DNA of 64,000 bases, taken from assembly GCA_009733575.1 (NCBI GenBank), contig ML769450.1, positions 124,001 through 188,000 on the forward strand. Direction: 5' to 3'. Below the pieces are notes generated by a model. That model was not told the DNA's origin, ran no database searches, and saw only the letters and a list, made by a program, of their open reading frames with translations. The stretch is from Gymnopus androsaceus JB14. Its lineage: Eukaryota > Basidiomycota > Agaricomycetes > Agaricales > Omphalotaceae. Shown here piece after piece: positions 57,208-64,000 of the stretch (its first letter is position 1; the number at the start of each line of letters is the position of its first letter). The translations under genes were made by a program, and so were the position numbers.

Positions 57208-58468
57208 ATGTCTCCTTCTGCTTTTCCTGCCGAACTCTACGACAAAATCATCGACGAGCTCGCTCCCTCAAAGGACGAGCTCTCGGTATGCTCTCTTGTT
57301 TCTCACTCCTGGGCGCCCAGATCTCGGACGCACATGTTCCGAAATGTCAACTACACTGCGTGTCCTAGTCCCGAGAAAACATCATCCAAACGTGCAGAAG
57401 ATTTTCAGCGATACTTAGCCAACTCGACCATTGCATCCTATGCGCGACATCTTTCTTTAACGTTGACCAACAGCGATAAAAATGCCGAGATACCGCATGC
57501 GTCTCGACTAGTAAACCTTCAATCATTGACTATCCACGGCTCGAACACTATCATATACTCGGTGAACGATAGAGCCCTAACTAGGCTACTATCGTTTATT
57601 CGCCACAACGCAAACCTTGAGCGTTTCTCGCTCGAGTCTGTCGTGATCGACCCTTCGGCCTTTGATGTTTTCATTGGTTGCATTGCAATACGAGCTCCGC
57701 GACTCCAGAGCTTGCATTTAAACTCTATCGTGGGGCCCGACTGGATTACGGACGCTTGGAATCGCAGGAGAGCCGCTGCAAGGACCATTTAACCGGGATT
57801 ATAGGTCAATCTCATTGACACGACTATGTATCTCACACTGTGAGGATGGAATAATCCCTGCGTTCTTGCGAGCTTTTGATCTTCAGCGGTTGGGAAAATT
57901 AGCTCTCGTGGGTCTTGATTGGGAAGCTTGTGCTTGCAATGGTTTCAACGACGTTACAATGTTCTCAACTTGGAGCATTTAACGGTAGATCTTTCTGACC
58001 ACATGGGATTCACAAGTAAGTGTTACGGATTTCTCATGGTTCCTCGTCTCATGCTTTTTTTATTTAGGTCGTTTGCTTCCTGAAGAAGCATGTCTTCCAT
58101 TATTTTGCCAGCATCCCTACCCTCCAACTTTTATTGAGGAGCTTTCAGCGATGCACCAAACGTGTTGCAGAAACTTCAGCTCTCAGCTTTACTCCGTCAG
58201 CCTTCCTCTCCGCCATCTCCATCTTCAGTTTAAACGGTATCCTTACCCCACTGATACCATGGTAGACAAATGGCTTATGGACCTCTGCTCTGTCATCCCG
58301 TCATTGCGTATCAGCATTGGGGTAGATGCGCAGGAGGGTGTGAGGCCAGTCTGTACAATCCGCTCGATGGAGGAAATCCCTTCTCTATTTCGCTCAATGG
58401 CACGAAGTGGAGCGCTGAAATTTGCTCCTTTGGAGAAATGGTGGGCTCAGGAGATAGCGGAGCACTAG
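57208..58468 (+). pseudogene. F-box-like protein (unrelated to the 3.8-kb family), probably frameshifted
   Basis: The N-terminal exon reads MSPSAFPAELYDKIIDELAP and LSVCSLVSHSWAPRSRTHMF, a clear F-box-like start (an upstream in-frame ATG lies at 57178). LRR-like text follows (LVNLQSLTIHGSNTI). At about 57780 the frame meets a TAA. The protein continues in another frame (NRDYRSISLTRLCISHCEDG, FLRAFDLQRLGKLALVGLDW), then in a third (YNVLNLEHLTVDLSDHMGFT). That runs across an intron (GTAAGTG..ATTTAG) into RLLPEEACLPLFCQHPYPPT and ends LEKWWAQEIAEH at 58468. Two shifts without splice signals suggest decay or sequence errors. Confidence 0.6.
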
Positions 58469-58641
58469 TAGACCTGAATTAATGCATATGTACATTCTTA
58501 CTACCTGCTGTAATATTGATTTATAATTACTGAATATATCATTATCCAATCTTCAACTCGAAGTAATACTCTTCTAATCTGAACGCCAGCCCGGTCAAAG
58601 CTGGGGTTATTGCCCACGTGTTGATGGTGACCTCATCAAAC

Positions 58642-60125
58642 ATGTGGCCTTGGCGCTTGTGTTGCCACTTCCGGCTTGCTCTCAAACCACGACTACGGCT
58701 TATGTTTTTGGCTATCCCTACGACTTTACGACTTTTAATTGGCTCTTTAACTGTGGCCTAATTCGCTCCCGCAGGAGAACTCTATACGATTTCAACTGCG
58801 GCACACTCACGGAGTTTCCAACAACTCTCGAATCATCTTTTCAGATGTCTCTCCATCTTACTCTAATCCTGAAATCTTTTCTATCAAGACTCATAGTATA
58901 ACAACTCACCGACCGCCGTCATTATCCGCCTTTGCAGATGCCCGTACAAGGTCCATGTTCTATGGAGAAAGTACTTCACTTGCTTGGGACGAGGTCGAGG
59001 TGCAAGCTCCCAACGCTACCAATCGCGAGACCCTTCTAACACTTGCGAAAATGACGTCAAACGCGTACTCTCATCCTTCGAACAAAGATTGGTACGATCT
59101 GGGACCAGATTGGAATTCAACGTTTTCGTACGGCTGGGAGCCGGATTCTGACGGGTTCAGGGGACATGTGTTTGTATCCACCGACTCGTCTACAGTTGTC
59201 GTCTCGATTAAAGGCTACTTCTGTGCCCATATTGGGCGGCGGCCCAGACGATGAAGAAGGACAAGCTGAATGACAATTTGCTGTTCTCTTGCTGCTGCGC
59301 CCGCGTCGGTCCAACGTGGTCCACGGTCTGTGGATGCTATGAAGGTGGAAACAAGTGTGATTCTACGTGTGTTGAGAACGCTTTAATAGAGGAAAGCTTG
59401 TTCTATCCAGTTGGCATAGTACGCTATCATCTTTTGTCTTGTATTGGCCAGCTCTGACTCTCCCCAAAGAACCTCTACAATAACATCACTTATATGTACC
59501 CTAATGCAAACATCTGGGTAATTGGGCACTCACTAGGTGGTTCACTGGCGTCCCTCGTTGGCTTAACATTCGGTGCTCCTGTAATCGCTTTCGAAGCTCC
59601 CGCAGAAATGCTTGCTTCGCGCAGACTTCACCTTCCTTCACCTCCCTCGACTCAACACATAACACACGTTTTCAATACTGCAGATGTATGTTGCGCCTCC
59701 TTTTATTGCTGTTCCGAGTTTTGACTTGCTGTCAGCCAATTCCTATGGGTGTCTGCAATGGCGTTGCTTCAACTTGCGCCACCGCTGGTTTCGCGATGGA
59801 GACACGTTGTCACCGGGGTAAAATCATGCGATACGATACAGTGGGGAAGCTGGGATGGAGGGTGGGTTTGCAGAATCATCCCATTTCGACTGTCATCGAG
59901 TACCTGTTGATGGAAGATTGGGAGAAGCCTGATGAAATAACTGGTGCACCTGGACGGGAGACTCCCGAGCTAGTCGATGAAGACCCTGATTGCCCAGTGA
60001 GTCGTATATCATCGCTATCCAGTTTAGTTCACTCATTTCGTCCTAGGCTCAAGAGTGTATCACTTGGACATTTGGCGACTTTAGAAACAGCTCTGCCAAT
60101 TCCAAGCTATAGAATGGGAAGTTGA
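58642..60125 (+). CDS. ATG15: ATG15-like lipase of autophagic bodies, with frame breaks
   Basis: Class 3 (alpha/beta) lipase that lyses autophagic bodies in the vacuole. A hydrophobic start (MFLAIPTTLRLLIGSLTVA) resembles the family's signal anchor, followed in another frame by NSIRFQLRHTHGVSNNSRII. Conserved blocks: ARTRSMFYGESTSLAWDEVE, LAKMTSNAYSHPSNKDWYDL, WEPDSDGFRGHVFVSTDSST, KKDKLNDNLLFSCCCARVGP, CGCYEGGNKCDSTCVENALI, the nucleophile elbow IGHSLGGSLAS, LPSPPSTQHITHVFNTAD and PIPMGVCNGVASTCATAGFA. Introns are clear at about 59420-59475 and 59685-59731. Between VVSIKG and KKDKLND two apparent single-base insertions break the frame, and another shift follows the signal anchor. It is therefore either a recent pseudogene or affected by sequence errors. 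Identity is secure; functionality is not. Confidence 0.75.
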
Positions 60126-60834
60126 AGACGACATATTTACAATATGGAACTGTTGTTTTCGCTGAACCTGTGCTCGAATACATCGTCCGGCTGTCCTGAT
60201 AATGATGATGATCATCCATTAAACCATATACTAACGCTATCGATGAGCACAATGAGTACCTTCGAATCACAATGCTATCTTCGATTGCCCTGTCTACGAC
60301 TCTCGGACCACATTTAGCAGGATGGCCAACTCCTACCAATCAACTATCAAGATGACCAGCCAGCCAGTGCTCAGCTCTTTCCCTTCGAGCGCCACATCTG
60401 TCACGTCTCGAACTTTCGGAATGATATCATGATGATTCTGTTCGTCAAACCATTCAGATCCAGTCCAAATCCCTCCGTTGTTCTGGGATCCATTTAACCT
60501 GTCCATCTTATTTTCATTCCAGGTATCTCATCTGCTGCATAGGAAGCGTTGTGCGGCTGCTGTATAAACCTTGGAAATGTTGATGATCGCGCCCTGAAAA
60601 CACGGATGGAGCTTTAAAAGACGTCCTTGATTGCTTTCAACCTCAGCTATTTTTCCGCTCACTTTATCCGACCTCACAGATCTTTCACTTCTCGTTCATT
60701 TTGGCTGGTACGTCCCCGACCGATGACCGCAACTCGCAAACTGACGAGCTGTTTCTACAGTGCCACTTTATCCTATTCTACCCATTCGTTCATACACCTT
60801 GATCTATCCACCTGCCGCCACTTATTTTCTGAAT
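60126..60834. other. Intergenic; promoter of the small secreted peptide gene
   Basis: No gene is seen. GAGCTTTAAAAGACG at about 60609 is TATA-like, followed by pyrimidine-rich DNA up to the ATG at 60835. Confidence 0.4.
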
Positions 60835-61046
60835 ATGCGTTTTTACATCACAATTGTTGCCCTCTTGCTTTCGACCGTCATGGCCTCTCCGATAAGAATG
60901 TAGGCCTTTCCTTTCTCGGAAGCTCGCCTACAAGCGTATAGTCTTACCTACTCTGTTGCAGCGAACAACAGGAACGTGTGGCACGCGCAGAAGCTTTTCG
61001 TCAATGCGAGGGATGGCTGCGATGGGGATGTTGGATGCATTGTTGA
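60835..61046 (+). CDS. Small secreted Cys/Trp-rich peptide, 49 residues
   Basis: Exon 1 (60835-60899) encodes MRFYITIVALLLSTVMASPI, a textbook signal peptide with a predicted cut near MAS/PI. The intron is 60900-60961 (GTAGGC..GTTGCAG). Exon 2 (60962-61046) continues EQQERVARAEAFRQ and ends CEGWLRWGCWMHC followed by TGA. The mature peptide would be about 30 residues, with three Cys and three Trp in its last 13. I recognise no family and it lacks a CaaX end, so it is not a classical basidiomycete pheromone precursor. If exon 2 were read in another phase the cysteines would change, so splice confirmation matters. An expression signal is plausible given the TATA-like box upstream. Confidence 0.5.
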
Positions 61047-61387
61047 TCATGACCATCGTCAGAGACCAGGTTTCTTTTGAGCGCATTGTGTGTGCTTCAG
61101 AAACGAAAGTGGGTGGTTCTGTGTATTTATTATGTTTAGGATCGCGTCATATTGAAGATTGTGAAGGACTGGAGAGGCGGTAGTCATCCACTACATCAGT
61201 GCTAGGATTTGTGAACGCAAAACGGAACTTCGAGCGCTGAAAGAGTTACAAATAAAACTCTACTACAGATTTGAGATATAGTCCATTATCCTTCTACCTG
61301 CACTTCAAAGGCTTTTATTAAATGGAATTCCAATCATTACACCCTTGGGTGCCTGATTAACACCCAAGATCTTTACATCCATGGTAT
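61047..61387. other. Intergenic between convergent units
   Basis: AATAAA-like sequence (ACAAATAAAACTC at about 61250) could end the small peptide transcript. Nothing else is seen. Confidence 0.4.
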
Positions 61388-62110
61388 TCACTCCAAGCTC
61401 ATACCAAATGTCCCGTTAATGCTGGCGATTCCATTCCGATTCATGGTAGTCGTCCCATTCGCTTGCTCCAATGAAACACCATCATCGATGTAAAGTTGAC
61501 CCGAAGCGTCACCTCCAGCGACAACCAGCTCAAAGTCTGTTTGCCGCAACTGTCGCGCGGCGGCAAGATGGACCACGATGATATACTTACACCGGGATCT
61601 CCGTAAAGCCCACGTCGTTTGAGCCTGATAGCGGATACGAGTAGTGTTGAAAGTCGCAGAACGTGTCGTTGGGCATGTATATGAGGATGGAAGGGTCAAA
61701 GAGAAATTGGAGGTCGCTGTGGTAGGTAGGCGTATCTCTTCCGGAGCCGTCGAGCCTAGCTTGATGAAGAGTGGTGTATAGATAGTCCATGAAGCGGTGA
61801 CTGCATAAGATTAAATCTACAAACCGTATATCAAGAACGTTTTTCGCTGCTTGAACAACAGCACGACAATACTATAAAGAGGGAGAGGATCAGCAATTGT
61901 CATGAGATCTTACCAATAGCGACAGCTCAGCCCCGCGATTGTAGGGGCCGTATCCCTTAAGTAGATTGGATGGTTCCCATATAAATTGGTCCAGAAAGTA
62001 CGTGTGGTATTGTATGTTGGAAGATGAAACGGGTTGCTGTGTTCACCAAGTCTGTGAATACTGGCGTCAGGTGGAAGATCGGTTTTACTGCTGTTTGAAT
62101 ATGATTGGAT
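61388..62110 (-). pseudogene. GH31 alpha-glucosidase relic with internal deletion
   Basis: Minus-strand pieces of a secreted family 31 glycosidase. GEHSNPFHLPTYNTTRTFWT plus NLYGNHPIYLR (from the N-terminal barrel approach) lies within about 100 bp of YCRAVVQAAKNVLDIRHRFM and DYLYTTLHQARLDG, which belongs hundreds of residues later. The catalytic Asp region between them is missing. Then come SDLQFLFDPSILIYMPNDTF and DFELVVAGGDASGQLYIDDG, ending FGMSLE at 61388. Frame breaks occur near TEIPV. The catalytic core is absent, so it cannot be active. Confidence 0.7.
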
Positions 62111-62220
62111 TAGAACCTATGAGAACCGGTGGTAAAAAGAACTTCGCTTGATGAATGTTCGAAAATATAAGCGCGCGCTATGGAGCATGTGACCGCGAAC
62201 GCGCTTGAACTCGAACATCC

Positions 62221-63849
62221 ATGACCGAAATGACTGTATTGACCAAAGTTAGAACGGCGATCACTATTGCTGGAAGTATCTACGTTCTGGCGATTGGACT
62301 TCTTGCTGTCCCGTACTTCCAGAGCCAGTACGTCTCCCAATTTCTACGCTAACCGCAAGTTGCGACTAACTTTTTCGTCAAATTCCAGCACCGTATATTT
62401 AAACGCCATTCGTCTGCCATGGTTTGCAGATTTTGATGCTCCGGAAAGATATGGTCTTGCTTGTGAGTTTTTCACTGCCTATTTGGTGAATTCTCTTTTA
62501 TCAGCTCACAGTGAACAAAACATACAACTTTAAAATTCAAACCGTCGACAATGAAACACTCGGAGCCTGGTTTATTCTTGCAGAATCCATTTATCAGACT
62601 CTACCTTCGCATCATACATCCCCGAAACCTCACATTGAGCATGCTCTCCGAACACGTCCAACGATCCTTTTCTTCCATGGGAATGCCGCTACTCGCGCAT
62701 TCAAAGCCCGCATACAACATTACTCTGCCTTCTCATCTCGACTGAACGTTAATGTTCTTGCCATTGACTACCGAGGCTTTGCTGAAAGCACGGGATCACC
62801 TAGTGAGGAAGGACTCGTCCGAGATGCTCGAGCGGCATATGAGTGGCTGATTAGCTCCGGTGCCAAAGGAGAAGACATTCTCATCATGGGACACAGTCTC
62901 GGAACGGGCGTCAGTGCACGACTAGCAGCCCAGCTATCGAAGGAAGAACTACCTTATCGTGGCGTAGTCCTGATGAGTCCATTTTCGAGCATCAACGAGT
63001 TGCTCAAGACGTACAGCGTGATGGGAACGGTTCCACTCGTTAAGCCGCTGACTATGATTCCCTATGCGTTTAGTAAATCTTTTTTTTTCATCTTTGGAAA
63101 CTTGTTCATAACCAAGCACTGTAGATTTCATCACTTGGGCTCTGATTCACAAATTCGACACTCTTAGCTCTGTGCGGGTGAGTTTGATCTCTTATATCTG
63201 TTTTTATCAACCTACATAAACCATTAACTATTTCTCTTTACAGCAAGTCAAAGGAAAAGTCCTCATAGCTCATGCAGAAAACGACTGGGACATCCCCTAC
63301 ACGCACTCTGAAGCTCTCTTCAACGCCTTCCTTGACCCCCTACTCCCATCTGTTGATCTACCCTCCGACCTTGTTTCAACGACTAAAGAAGACTGGTCCG
63401 CTTTTACCGCGCAGATAGCTGCTAGGAAAACCCAGCGGGAAAACATCGTTACCACTACTCGTATGACCAACTTTGGCGTCATGGAGGAGTTTGTCGATAA
63501 AGGGGGAGAGACTATGGTTGGTGGCGAACCAGTCAGAGGCGGAGAGTATTGGGCTGCGGGACAGCCAGGTGGAGGTGCACCAAGAGAGAGGGAAGTGACA
63601 TTCGTGAAGATGTTGGAAGGGAATCATGACTATGTTGGGGTACAGGAGGGACTACAGGATATCATTGGAAGGAAGTTTGGACTATTCACACCGCCTGCTC
63701 CGTCTGCGTCTGCTGCGGCGCCTCCAGCCGATGCTGGGGATAGTGCAACAGAAAGTGGCAGTTCAACCGAAAGTGGGAGTTGGTCTCCTGTTGTACCTCC
63801 TTCGGACCGAGGGGATTGGACGACAGTGGCAAAGATTGTTGACGAGTAG
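62221..63849 (+). CDS. ABHD12-like alpha/beta hydrolase (monoacylglycerol/lysolipid lipase type)
   Basis: Membrane-anchored serine hydrolase. ATG 62221 gives MTEMTVLTKVRTAITIAGSI and a transmembrane helix (YVLAIGLLAVPYF). Exon 2 encodes HTVYLNAIRLPWFADFDAPE. The large exon has the oxyanion block TILFFHGNAATRAF, VNVLAIDYRGFAESTGSPSE, and the nucleophile elbow IMGHSLGTGVSARLA (Ser in GHSLG). After introns (GTAAATC..CACTGTAG, then GTGAGTTTG..TTTACAG) come QVKGKVLIAHAENDWDIPYT (catalytic Asp) and VKMLEGNHDYVGVQEGL (catalytic His). A low-complexity Ser/Ala/Pro tail ends at TAG 63849. The triad is complete and all exons join in frame, about 430 residues, typical of fungal ABHD12 homologues. Confidence 0.88.
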
Positions 63850-64000
63850 ACACGAGATATCATGAACGACGTACGATGGACCAATCTATCTAGACTGGTT
63901 CCTATCTTGATTAGCATGATCTTTATGACTACCTTGTACAATGGATGGCTTTGTATTTCATCGGATCTCATTACGAATGGCTGGAATACTAGTGGACTTA

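Overview
The window is nuclear DNA of a filamentous fungus, most likely an agaricomycete (mushroom-type) basidiomycete. Genes are cut by many short introns (about 48-90 bp, GT..AG). The gene set is typical of that class: an Slt2-type MAP kinase, a LIM/RhoGAP protein, a NACHT-WD40 protein, DUF6593-type proteins, F-box/LRR paralogues and P450s. There are no operons, and I recognised no tRNA, rRNA or CRISPR array. Most exon joins below were read by eye from splice signals and family conservation. The 1-nt frame breaks could be real decay or assembly errors.

Layout. 1-7 kb: the N-terminal part of an AKR1-type palmitoyltransferase (runs off the left edge), a decayed Ser/Pro-rich ORF, a divergent histone H2A, an intact F-box/LRR gene and a p24 (ERP1-type) cargo receptor. 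7-36 kb is an accessory, duplication- and transposon-rich block. A unit [unknown gene X - P450 - DUF6593] occurs twice and a unit [F-box / divergent MTR4-like helicase] occurs twice; the two are fused at 13.81 kb. Most copies are pseudogenes. The apparently whole genes there are the first gene X copy, the NACHT-WD40 gene (22.6-26.3 kb) and one DUF6593 gene (34.2 kb). Mobile DNA includes a truncated Copia element (21.86-22.46 kb), a 419-bp insertion with 10-bp target duplications, a SINE-like poly(A) insertion, and a family of small elements sharing the terminal inverted repeat CATCAGYAAAACCTGG around unrelated low-complexity cores (18.19, 20.76 and 45.14 kb).

36-64 kb is mainly conserved housekeeping DNA: an LIM-RhoGAP (RGA1 type), an SLC35F-type transporter, V-ATPase subunit G (VMA10) head-to-head with symplekin (PTA1), a cell-wall-integrity MAP kinase (SLT2/MPK1), an F-box gene, an ATG15-like lipase, a tiny secreted Cys/Trp-rich peptide, a GH31 relic and an ABHD12-like hydrolase.

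Most worth following up: the CATCAGYAAAACCTGG element family, whose largest member carries what looks like a mini transcription unit; the CpG-transition signature in one F-box copy; the divergent H2A with a preserved SQE tail; and the 49-residue secreted peptide.
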